A stretch of 6,601 nucleotides of DNA, taken from positions 1 to 6,601 of the forward strand of contig JACPTH010000172.1 of assembly GCA_016192885.1 (NCBI GenBank). Reading direction: 5' to 3'. Below the pieces are notes generated by a model, which was not told the origin of the DNA, searched no databases, and worked only from the letters and a program-made list of their open reading frames with translations. Source of the stretch: a bacterium. GTDB taxonomy: Bacteria; Muiribacteriota; Ozemobacteria; Ozemobacterales; Ozemobacteraceae. The position numbers were made by a program, and so were the translations under genes. Shown in pieces: positions 1 to 6,369 of the stretch. Position 1 is the stretch's first letter. Each line of letters starts with the position of its first letter.

Positions 1-1605
1 ACCTCCCACCGAATTCCATTTGTTCCGGCCTCAGAAGCCAAGCCTCCAAAGATGGGTACAAGCATTCCGATTATCGACCGAATGCCGCAGGGTTTCACGG
101 ATTTAAATGAGATGGAAGATGATAAAGCCTTTAGCTCAAATCTCTATACTGACACGGCTGTTTATGGGAATTGGGTAAGCAACGCCAAACGGTCGTCCTC
201 GAAAAACAACGGTTCTTTCTACGAACAGAACCTAAGATACGATCTTTACGCAACAAAAAAAACGGGCGATTCTCTTGCCTTTTCCATGGACACAACGACA
301 ACGAATGACCCGCGAGAATATAAGGAAGGTTTCACCCTTAATCAGTTCGCGGTGGAATCGCGAACCCCAAAATCCATGCTGGTTTTTGGCCATTCGTACC
401 CTGAGTTTTCCGATTATACCGTAACCCAACAGGTGATGGGACTTTACGGCGTTCAAAGATTTGAGGATACTGAGATTCGTAGCTTCGCGGGATATAAAGC
501 GGTCGAAAAGGATGATTTGAAAAATCCCCGGAGGGTGGGCGGAGTCCGGATGGAACATCGTCACGATGAAGCCGTGACCATCGGCTTAAATGCCGTAAGC
601 ACTAAGGACGTGCGAGATAATCCCGGTTCCGATAAAGATCTTCCCACCCTTCAAAACAGGGTCTATTCTATGGACGTTCAAATAAAACCCACTGAAAATC
701 TTTATGTTAACGGAGAATATGCCGGCAGCAATACGGATTTTGACATGCGCGATGAGTTCGGACATCAAAGCGGATCGGCTTTTCGGGCAATGGGAGGTTA
801 CTCCCGCGAAAATTTTCAGTTTGAGGCGGGGGTCGAGGAAGGAGGAAGCGCTTTTCTCACCCCTCTTAGCGAAAGCCTAAGGGACGAAAGGGCTTTTCTG
901 ACAAAATTTTTCTACGAACTCAATCGATACATTTCCGCTCGACTGGCCTGGAGAGGTTCGCGAGATAACCTCGGGGATTTTAAAAGGGCGACCTTGGTTA
1001 GAGACCAACCTGAAGCCCAGATTACCATGCATCCAAGCGATTATTACAGGGATTTGCGATTCGACCTTTATTATCAGCCCCTACATGAATATTCCGACAA
1101 CGGAAAATACCTCGATAGATACCGAACCCTCGGATGGTTGGAGTTAAACCATCGAGCGGGCTCATTCCATTATTTCGCTGGGTTAACCTCGACGATCGAT
1201 AAGGACAAGATAACCCCTCTTAACGATAGGGACATCGGCAAACTTGATTTTAAGCTGACCTGGGATTTTGACGCGTTTCGTCAGGTTTATAGCTCATATT
1301 CGACGGAACAGTTAAGTTATCGCAACGCCGGGGGAGGCGATCGAACAAGCATTACCGGGTTTGGAGGAAGGTCAAGATTTCACGAAGATCTTAGCCTTGC
1401 GCTTGATTATATTTATGAGGCAAACGACCTAAAAACGGCTCTTTCCGATTCTCGTCATTATCGTCTCAACTTCAGTCTCACAAAAGAATTTAATAACCTC
1501 TCTCGCTTCATTTTTGACGTAGAGGGTTCCGATAATCGGTTTGACGCCAAAGCCCGCGACTTTTCCGATGTAACGGCAAAACTTAGATTCATCAAATCGT
1601 TTTAG
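1..1605 (+). CDS. Outer-membrane beta-barrel-like protein, 5' end cut by window edge
   Basis: The frame is open from base 1 to the TAG at 1603-1605, giving 534 visible residues. The first ATG (52) has no Shine-Dalgarno sequence before it and no signal peptide after it, so the true start probably lies upstream of the window. The visible protein has no long hydrophobic segment. It is built of repeated amphipathic, aromatic-rich strands joined by polar Asp/Asn/Gly-rich turns, for example RYISARLAWRGSRDN, FHYFAGLTSTIDKDK and HYRLNFSLTKEF. It ends KLRFIKSF, and a terminal Phe with alternating hydrophobic residues is the usual BAM-recognised beta-signal of outer-membrane proteins. The role is therefore probably an outer-membrane barrel; I do not recognise a specific family or substrate. 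It is followed after 12 bases by an exported FecR-like protein and then by a lipoprotein gene, which suggests a shared envelope function. A large periplasmic beta-rich protein is the alternative. Confidence 0.7.
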   Translation, partial: TSHRIPFVPASEAKPPKMGTSIPIIDRMPQGFTDLNEMEDDKAFSSNLYTDTAVYGNWVSNAKRSSSKNNGSFYEQNLRYDLYATKKTGDSLAFSMDTTTTNDPREYKEGFTLNQFAVESRTPKSMLVFGHSYPEFSDYTVTQQVMGLYGVQRFEDTEIRSFAGYKAVEKDDLKNPRRVGGVRMEHRHDEAVTIGLNAVSTKDVRDNPGSDKDLPTLQNRVYSMDVQIKPTENLYVNGEYAGSNTDFDMRDEFGHQSGSAFRAMGGYSRENFQFEAGVEEGGSAFLTPLSESLRDERAFLTKFFYELNRYISARLAWRGSRDNLGDFKRATLVRDQPEAQITMHPSDYYRDLRFDLYYQPLHEYSDNGKYLDRYRTLGWLELNHRAGSFHYFAGLTSTIDKDKITPLNDRDIGKLDFKLTWDFDAFRQVYSSYSTEQLSYRNAGGGDRTSITGFGGRSRFHEDLSLALDYIYEANDLKTALSDSRHYRLNFSLTKEFNNLSRFIFDVEGSDNRFDAKARDFSDVTAKLRFIKSF

Positions 1606-1608
1606 GAG
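1604..1608 (+). promoter_or_regulatory. Ribosome binding site overlapping the upstream stop codon
   Basis: AGGAG lies 9 bases before the ATG at 1618 and shares its first two bases with the TAG stop of the barrel gene. A second purine run, GGAAGG at 1611-1616, is too close to the start to act as the main site. The overlap suggests translational coupling of the two genes and supports ATG 1618 as the start. Confidence 0.6.
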
Positions 1609-1617
1609 TCGGAAGGC

Positions 1618-3246
1618 ATGAATGGTTTCGAAAAATTGAACGCTAGATTCCTCGCCTTCCTGTGCGTTTTCTTTCTTATTACCTCTCCCTCAAAAGCCGA
1701 AGAGTACATTCGAGATCAATTAGTGGCCGTTTTCCTGGATGGGCCTGTCTTTTTCAATCATTCCGGACAGAAAGATTGGAAACCTATGGTTCAAGGACAA
1801 ACTTTGATTGACGGGGATGCCGTTAGAACCGGAAACCACGGTTACCTGGTTCTTGCTTATTCGTCCGATAATTTGTTGTTGGTGAAACCAAAATCTGGCC
1901 TAAGATTTTCTTTCGATTATTCACGCTTTCCGGTTGTTTTGGCAATGCTCTACGATGCGACGGTATTGCTCTCCGTTCGCGATTCCAAGAGCATTCAAGT
2001 CCTTGGGAGAAACGGAACTCTTTTCCTTGAAAAGGGGGAAGCGACATATCAGTCAAACAAAAACCATGACGAAGTACATTCCCTTCATGGAGTAAGCCTG
2101 TTCAGAATGTCCGGGAATGAAGCGCCAACCCAAATTCCGGAGGGTTATGGAATCGAATTTGACCCGCAAGGAAGAGAATCCGCTTTGACTCCGTTCGATA
2201 CGAGAATGGAATACGACGGATACCGCAGATTCAATACATATCTCAGAAACTTCGATGTAACCAACAAACTTCAGTCAACGGACATAACCTACAAAATAGA
2301 TTCCGTGATGGTGAATGAAGTCTGGGTGAGCAACATGGAAATAGATATGGACGGTTATAGGATTATTGATCCCGGGGCCGACCAAGCCCCCAAGGAGATT
2401 CACTTAAAAGTAAAAATCACTCCCATACCTAGGCCCGCGGATCAATTCGAAGTTTACATTAACAAAGACCTTGTCTACGTTCTTCAGGATGCGGGAACAG
2501 GGTACTTCGAAGCAAAATTCCCGGTTCCGACCTTCCCCGAATTCTTTGTCAAAATTCATTCCGTTGATTCGCTGGGAAGGCGTGATCGCATCTTTGAAAG
2601 CCGGTTTGTAATTTATAACAGGCATCGAAAGATTGAAGAGATTAGAGCGTTTCTGACACAGCTTTCAATGGCTTTTTCCCGGCGCGATTTGATTTATCTG
2701 AGAGATCATATTTCAAGAGATTACAAGGATTGGTATGGAAACACCTATTTTAACTTCACGCAATTTCTTGAGGACACCCTTCGAACTTATCGAGATATTC
2801 GGCTAACGCTTCACCCTCACACTTTCAAGTTTCGAGGGACCCAAGTACAGGTGAACATGAACTATCGCTTAACAGCGTTAACCGGGAATTGGACTTATCG
2901 TTATGAAGACCTTGGGTCGGAACTAATGACTTTAACTTATTCAAATGGCGAGTGGCAAATTCGCTCTAAGGCCAAGGGAATGTTTCTTCAGCGGATGCGG
3001 GCGGCCGTCGATTTAAGATCAGGAATTCTTAGGGGAAGAGTGATAAATGAAGCTTCGCAATCACCGCTTCGCGGCGCTACGGTAAAACTTTTAAAGACAA
3101 GGTTCAAAACAACTACCGATAGCATGGGAGAATACATCATCTACAATGTTCCTCCCGGAAAATATGATATTGAGATCGTGAAAAACGGTTTTGGAAAAAT
3201 CACCATTACTCAGGTCGAAGTGGTTCCTACTGGAGAGCGGTTTTAA
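1618..3246 (+). CDS. Exported multidomain protein: FecR-like, NTF2-like and carboxypeptidase-regulatory-like domains
   Basis: This 542-residue protein begins with a Sec signal peptide: a hydrophobic core at residues 11-22 and a likely signal peptidase I site after SKA (residue 27). Residues about 32-180 resemble a FecR domain, with the typical pattern WKPMVQGQTLIDGDAVRTG followed by LLLVKPKSGLRF. Residues about 225-335 look beta-rich, possibly Ig-like. Residues about 336-460 have the helix-helix-sheet layout and W/Y-rich strands of an NTF2/SnoaL-like fold (AFLTQLSMAFSRRDLIYLRD, later NGEWQIRSKAKGMF). Residues about 468-540 match a carboxypeptidase-regulatory-like (CarboxypepD_reg) beta-sandwich: GRVINEASQSPLRGATV, then TDSMGEYIIYNVPPGKYDI. 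Classical FecR is an inner-membrane anti-sigma regulator, but this protein has no internal membrane segment and no sigma factor is visible nearby. A periplasmic or surface structural or binding role next to the barrel is more likely. The export and C-terminal calls are firm, the NTF2-like call is moderate, and the specific function is unknown. Confidence 0.75.
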   Translation: MNGFEKLNARFLAFLCVFFLITSPSKAEEYIRDQLVAVFLDGPVFFNHSGQKDWKPMVQGQTLIDGDAVRTGNHGYLVLAYSSDNLLLVKPKSGLRFSFDYSRFPVVLAMLYDATVLLSVRDSKSIQVLGRNGTLFLEKGEATYQSNKNHDEVHSLHGVSLFRMSGNEAPTQIPEGYGIEFDPQGRESALTPFDTRMEYDGYRRFNTYLRNFDVTNKLQSTDITYKIDSVMVNEVWVSNMEIDMDGYRIIDPGADQAPKEIHLKVKITPIPRPADQFEVYINKDLVYVLQDAGTGYFEAKFPVPTFPEFFVKIHSVDSLGRRDRIFESRFVIYNRHRKIEEIRAFLTQLSMAFSRRDLIYLRDHISRDYKDWYGNTYFNFTQFLEDTLRTYRDIRLTLHPHTFKFRGTQVQVNMNYRLTALTGNWTYRYEDLGSELMTLTYSNGEWQIRSKAKGMFLQRMRAAVDLRSGILRGRVINEASQSPLRGATVKLLKTRFKTTTDSMGEYIIYNVPPGKYDIEIVKNGFGKITITQVEVVPTGERF

Positions 3247-3279
3247 AATCATTTCAAAAAATCGCATTGAGAAAAAAAA

Positions 3280-3900
3280 ATGAAATCTGAATCATTAAAA
3301 AGAGTAGTTCTTATTCTAATTTCTTTCACCGTATTGCAGGGATGCCAAAAAAATTCTATGGGTGATTTTCATGAAACCAAACGCGGACATCTTCATGGAA
3401 AAATCCGGCCTTCTCATGGCGCGGTAATTTTGGCCCAAACGGAAGCAAATGTCATTGAAATTCCCACATCTCCCGACGGATATTTCGAAGCGTTTTTAAA
3501 CCCGGGAAATTACAAGATTCTAATGAAAAGCAGTGATGGAAGCCTAACCTTGATAAAAAAAGAGGTCATCATTGAGGACAACATTTCAATTAGCCTGTTA
3601 AACGTCAGCATGGTTCCCATTCCCCGCATTACATCCGTTTCGGTTCCGATAGTTACGAAGGATTCAGCTACCATTGAATGGGAAACCGACATCGATTCTG
3701 AAGGTCGAATAGAATATGGAACCGATGCTAACTATGGATATTCTACGTTTTCAGATACGGATTTAAAGAAAATTCATCGTCTTCAAATTTTTAGCTTACT
3801 ACCTTCCACCCCGTATCATTTTCGTGTTTCCGCAACAAGGCACGGGTTAGATTCAGTTCAATCCTTTTCAAGGGATTACACATTCGCCACGGATGAATAA
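3280..3900 (+). CDS. Lipoprotein with carboxypeptidase-regulatory-like and fibronectin-III-like domains
   Basis: The 206-residue product starts with a basic n-region, a hydrophobic core and the lipobox VLQGC, so Cys22 should be lipidated after signal peptidase II cleavage. The +2 residue is Gln, not Asp, which under the usual Lol sorting rule favours the outer membrane. Residues about 37-112 resemble a carboxypeptidase-regulatory-like beta-sandwich (LHGKIRPSHGAVILAQ, then SPDGYFEAFLNPGNYKI). Residues about 116-205 resemble a fibronectin type III or purple-acid-phosphatase N-terminal-like domain (TKDSATIEWETD, RIEYGT, LLPSTPYHFRVSA). No catalytic motif is visible, so an adhesive, scaffold or carbohydrate-binding accessory role is plausible but inferred. 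The gene lies 33 bases after the FecR-like gene in the same direction. Its Shine-Dalgarno sequence is weak: only GAG before an A-run that reaches into the ATG. Probably the last gene of the three-gene cluster. Confidence 0.75.
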   Translation: MKSESLKRVVLILISFTVLQGCQKNSMGDFHETKRGHLHGKIRPSHGAVILAQTEANVIEIPTSPDGYFEAFLNPGNYKILMKSSDGSLTLIKKEVIIEDNISISLLNVSMVPIPRITSVSVPIVTKDSATIEWETDIDSEGRIEYGTDANYGYSTFSDTDLKKIHRLQIFSLLPSTPYHFRVSATRHGLDSVQSFSRDYTFATDE

Positions 3901-3935
3901 TGGCTTAACATCAAGGTTTTTTTTTGTTTTAGAAG

Positions 3936-3963
3936 TTGAAATTTTTCAAAAAGGAATTATCTT
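3936..3963 (+). promoter_or_regulatory. Possible sigma-70-type promoter for the SprA-related gene
   Basis: TTGAAA (3936-3941) and TATCTT (3958-3963) are separated by 16 bases and lie just before the SprA-related gene. This is the only clear intergenic region on the plus strand, AT-rich and with a T-tract at 3917-3930. TTGAAA also forms one arm of a small inverted repeat (TTGAAA-TT-TTTCAA, 3936-3949). Both hexamers deviate from consensus and the background is AT-rich, so this is tentative. Confidence 0.3.
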
Positions 3964-3984
3964 TAGTCTTGTAAAGGACATTTA

Positions 3985-4653
3985 ATGAAAATAGAGTCCG
4001 GCGGTTTTTCTCAATTTAGAGAATTAAAGTCGAAAGACCTAAGTTTAGGTCTTCCGGCTTCATCTTTAGAAAAAGCCGATTCAAGCCATGAAACTCAGGA
4101 TCTCCAAGAAAATCCCCCGGTGGAAGTCTTAGAAGGCGAAAAGAATGGCGAAGAGAAAGGCAAATCCGATCCTTTTGATCCCTTAAAAACCGATCTTAAA
4201 AAGTTAGCAATAATTAATGAATTGAAGCGAACCGATCAAGAAGTAAGAGCTCACGAAGCCTCCCACGCCGCGGCCGGAGGCGGATATGTAACTGGCGGGC
4301 CTTCCTTTGAGTATAAGACGGGGCCTGACGGCAAACGTTATGCCGTAGGCGGGGAGGTACAAATTGACACTTCTCCCGTCCCCGATAATCCCCAAGCCAC
4401 AATCGCGAAAATGGAGGCCGTTCGCCGCGCTGCGCTGGCCCCGTCTAATCCCTCCGCCCAAGATCTTGCGGTTGCCTCCTCGGCGTCCCGTGCCGAAGAG
4501 CAAGCTAGAGCTCAGTTGCGAGAAGAAACCAAGGAAGAAACCCAAAAGAAAACTCAAAAACCGCAGAAATCCCAACCAATGTTAGACGTTTCAGCGTTTA
4601 CCCAATTTCAAAACAGCTTCGGAAAAGGTCTTAATTTTGACCGGATGGGGTAA
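3985..4653 (+). CDS. SprA-related putative metalloprotease family protein (HEASH motif)
   Basis: This 222-residue protein has a conserved core at about residues 82-178. It contains the zincin-type motif HEASH (residues 90-94, an HExxH), then AAAGGGYVTGGPSFEY, DGKRYAVGGEVQIDTSPVPD, and an alanine-rich helix with ATIAKMEAVRRAALAP and SSASRAEEQARAQL. This order is the signature I associate with the SprA-related family, whose members are annotated as putative metalloproteases; the biochemical function is poorly established. The core is flanked by a charged, low-complexity N-terminus (Glu/Lys-rich, residues 30-65) and a Lys/Glu/Gln-rich tail (179-197). There is no signal peptide or membrane segment, so the protein is predicted cytosolic unless exported by a non-Sec route. 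AAAGGA at 3973-3978, six bases before ATG 3985, supports the start. The gene is 84 bases from the lipoprotein gene and probably has its own promoter. It ends one base from the converging prepilin peptidase gene. Confidence 0.8.
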   Translation: MKIESGGFSQFRELKSKDLSLGLPASSLEKADSSHETQDLQENPPVEVLEGEKNGEEKGKSDPFDPLKTDLKKLAIINELKRTDQEVRAHEASHAAAGGGYVTGGPSFEYKTGPDGKRYAVGGEVQIDTSPVPDNPQATIAKMEAVRRAALAPSNPSAQDLAVASSASRAEEQARAQLREETKEETQKKTQKPQKSQPMLDVSAFTQFQNSFGKGLNFDRMG

Positions 4654-4654
4654 T

Positions 4655-5476
4655 TTAAGGCGACCCGATTATGCGGTTTTCGAGGAATTGTTGATACAAG
4701 TTAATTATTTTGTACAAAGGTTCCATTCCAAAGTAAAATATGATCAAAAAACCGACACATAAGTAGGGCCCAAATGGAATCAGGTGTGTAAGAGGCTTGT
4801 AGGCTTTTCTATAGCGTACTCTCTGATAAAGAATCCCGAAAATGCCCCCTATGGAGCCAAGGAAACTGGCTAGAACGATAGTTCCTATGACGGCTTTTAG
4901 ACCAAGCCATGAACCCATTGTTGCCAAAAGCTTCACGTCTCCTCCCCCCATGCCTTCCTTTTTCAAAATGACCCACGCTATCCACCCGAGAAACCATAAG
5001 AATCCGCCGCCAACCAAGAACCCCAAAAGGCTATCGAAAAAGGGGATGAAATGTTCGGGGGGAAAAAATCCGAAATAAACCCAACCGCTTATGAGCGCGG
5101 AATAAAGCAATCCCGCGTAAAACCCGTTGATCGAAAGTATATCAGGAATAATCAAGTGCCTAATATCAACAACGGTGATAATGAGGCAGCTTACTGAAAA
5201 TATCCACGATAAAAGCGCTTTACTTCCAATACCCCAAAACGCGACGGACAGTCCGGCGATTATAGCGGAGAAAAGGGCGAAAAAAAAATCTTGACGCGAG
5301 CCCGCATTACAGCAGCCTCTTCGAATTCCCCCCTTGCATTTCCAGCAACTAAGATATGCCGCATCAAATGATTCATGCCCGGGCCATGACCTAATTGCCC
5401 ATGAGATCCCCGGCCCAAACGACCATCCGACGGCAATTCCCCATAAAGTCAATGGAAATAACCACGTGCTTGACAT
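4655..5476 (-). CDS. pilD: Type IV prepilin peptidase (A24 family), short N-terminal cysteine domain
   Basis: This 273-residue polytopic inner-membrane protein would process type IV pilin or type II secretion pseudopilin leader peptides at the cytoplasmic face. The two aspartates of the A24 aspartic protease are visible: Asp104 in TVVDIRHLIIPD and Asp180 in GMGGGDVKLLATMGSWLG, the GxGD motif. Hydrophobic segments lie at about residues 5-25, 64-83, 88-103, 113-133, 150-171, 187-216 and 233-250. The N-terminal region is unusual. PilD-type enzymes usually have two CxxC pairs across a loop of about 60-70 residues, but here only CWKC (44-47) and CC (55-56) occur in a shortened segment. The protease should be intact, whereas the N-methyltransferase activity linked to that domain is uncertain. 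GGAG at 5482-5485 supports the ATG at 5476. No pilin gene is in the window. The symbol is by family; the homologue could equally be called gspO or comC. Confidence 0.85.
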   Translation of the reverse strand: MSSTWLFPLTLWGIAVGWSFGPGISWAIRSWPGHESFDAAYLSCWKCKGGIRRGCCNAGSRQDFFFALFSAIIAGLSVAFWGIGSKALLSWIFSVSCLIITVVDIRHLIIPDILSINGFYAGLLYSALISGWVYFGFFPPEHFIPFFDSLLGFLVGGGFLWFLGWIAWVILKKEGMGGGDVKLLATMGSWLGLKAVIGTIVLASFLGSIGGIFGILYQRVRYRKAYKPLTHLIPFGPYLCVGFLIIFYFGMEPLYKIINLYQQFLENRIIGSP

Positions 5477-5542
5477 TCAAACTCCGCAACTTCGGGTAAT
5501 TTTTGAGCTGTTACATTTAACCCATATCTTAGGCGTACAAGA

Positions 5543-6296
5543 TCAGGTCCAAGAATTCTTCTTGAAGATTTCCCCTAACAATTTAAAGACTAATTTTGCG
5601 GCCATAAAATCAGGGGCGATAAATCCTGGAACCGGACAAAGCTCCATAACATCAAAACCAACAATTTCAAAGTTTTCAACAATTTGAGGGGACTTGCAAA
5701 TCGTGACTCCAAAAGATTCCGCGATGATTTTGGTTTTGCAATTTTATCAACTCAAGCTTGGAAATATTTCGGATTCCGACTTGCGTAATGGGTGCCTCTT
5801 CGATAATTCGACTCATGACGGACGCATGATTGAATCGGGTATTTTCAAATGAGTCTCTAAGATCCGCATGCGCATCAAGCTGAAGAACGGAAAAACTACA
5901 TCCATACTTCTTTTTCATCGCGCGAACCGCTCCAAAGGAAAGGCTGTGTTCTCCACCAAGCATTACCGGAAATTTCCGGTCGGCAATCAGCGCCTCGACG
6001 GCCGATTCAACTAGAGTAATCATTGCTTCCGGGCCGGACATGTCGGGTTCAAGCTCGCGAAGAGTGTGAACTCCATGATTTATCGGTTCGCAACATAGCT
6101 CATGATCGTACAACTCAACATTTCTTGATGCGGAAACAATCGCCCCGGGACCGTCTCTGGTCCCGGGTTTGTATGAGGTTGTGCCGTCGTAGGGGACGGG
6201 CAAGACCACGGCTTTAGAAGTTTCGTAATTCGTGTCTTCATCGGGGAGCCCAAGAAAATTAAACCCCCCTTTAAATGAAACATTGTTTAGATTCAT
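5543..6296 (-). pseudogene. speB: Agmatinase/ureohydrolase family gene, internally deleted and frameshifted
   Basis: Agmatinase hydrolyses agmatine to putrescine and urea with a binuclear manganese centre. The intact-looking N-terminal part (6296 down to about 5690) has PYDGTTSYKPGTRDGP, GGEHSLS with His117, and DAHADLRD with Asp141, His143 and Asp145, all expected metal ligands. It runs to GIFWSHDLQ and then ends at a TGA (5676-5678) after 206 residues. The family C-terminus continues in another frame directly afterwards: from about 5689, IVGFDVMELCPVPGF, then DFMAAKLVFKLLGEIF, ending at a TGA at 5543-5545. The usual middle segment, which contains the (T/S)xDxDxxDP motif and the TPEPGG loop, is in neither frame. 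Roughly 40-60 codons are therefore missing, and 754 remaining bases leave a frame offset of one. A point frameshift alone cannot explain this. The product should be inactive. AAAGG (minus strand, 6304-6308) supports the start at 6296. Arginase-type or formimidoylglutamase relatives are less likely given the overall motif pattern. A misassembly is the alternative to a real deletion. Confidence 0.85.
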
Positions 6297-6303
6297 TCTT
6301 TTG

Positions 6304-6308
6304 CCTTT
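6304..6308 (-). promoter_or_regulatory. Ribosome binding site of the agmatinase-like gene
   Basis: On the minus strand AAAGG lies 7 bases before the ATG at 6296-6294. It fixes the start at the MNLNN methionine and shows that the translation-initiation signal of the broken gene is still present. Confidence 0.5.
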
Positions 6309-6316
6309 CGAGAGCG

Positions 6317-6334
6317 GCTGAAATTAATTTCAGC
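6317..6334. repeat. Perfect 18-bp palindrome between the GerW-like and speB-like genes
   Basis: GCTGAAATTAATTTCAGC is its own reverse complement over all 18 bases, with no spacer. It sits in the 73-bp gap upstream of the speB-like gene and 21 bases from its start. No T-run follows it on either strand, and a spacerless palindrome makes a poor hairpin, so an intrinsic terminator is unlikely. A dimeric-regulator operator is the natural reading, but no regulator is identified and only one copy was noticed in the window. Confidence 0.5.
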
Positions 6335-6369
6335 AAAACACGAACCAAAAAAGTGCGAAACTCCACAAA

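Noticed and set aside
232..564. Minus-strand open frame of 110 codons
   Set aside because: Antisense to the barrel-like gene, with no ribosome binding site or domain signal.
1618..3246. Calling the FecR-like protein an anti-sigma factor
   Set aside because: It has a cleavable signal peptide, no N-terminal cytosolic anti-sigma domain, no internal membrane segment and no sigma factor beside it.
3901..3935. Rho-independent terminator after the lipoprotein gene
   Set aside because: There is a T-tract (3917-3930, interrupted once by G), but I could not find a stable GC hairpin before it.
4204..4575. Minus-strand open frame of 123 codons with Phe/Leu/Gly-rich content
   Set aside because: It is the mirror of the SprA-related gene; the Phe/Leu-rich start is the complement of the Lys/Glu-rich tail codons.
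5508..5550. Promoter for the prepilin peptidase gene alone
   Set aside because: TTGGAC and TAAGAT-like hexamers can be found on the minus strand, but spacing (about 15 bases) and match are marginal.
5334..5687. Plus-strand open frame of 117 codons
   Set aside because: It lies antisense across the prepilin peptidase 5' end and the speB-like 3' remnant, both supported by family motifs, and its protein has no recognisable pattern.
5670..5700. Programmed ribosomal frameshift in the speB-like gene
   Set aside because: No slippery heptamer is evident, and shifting frame would not restore the missing DxDxxDP segment.
5676..6296. Reading the agmatinase-like gene as a complete short protein
   Set aside because: Family-specific C-terminal sequence continues past the stop in another frame, and an essential metal-binding segment is missing, so it is a broken gene.
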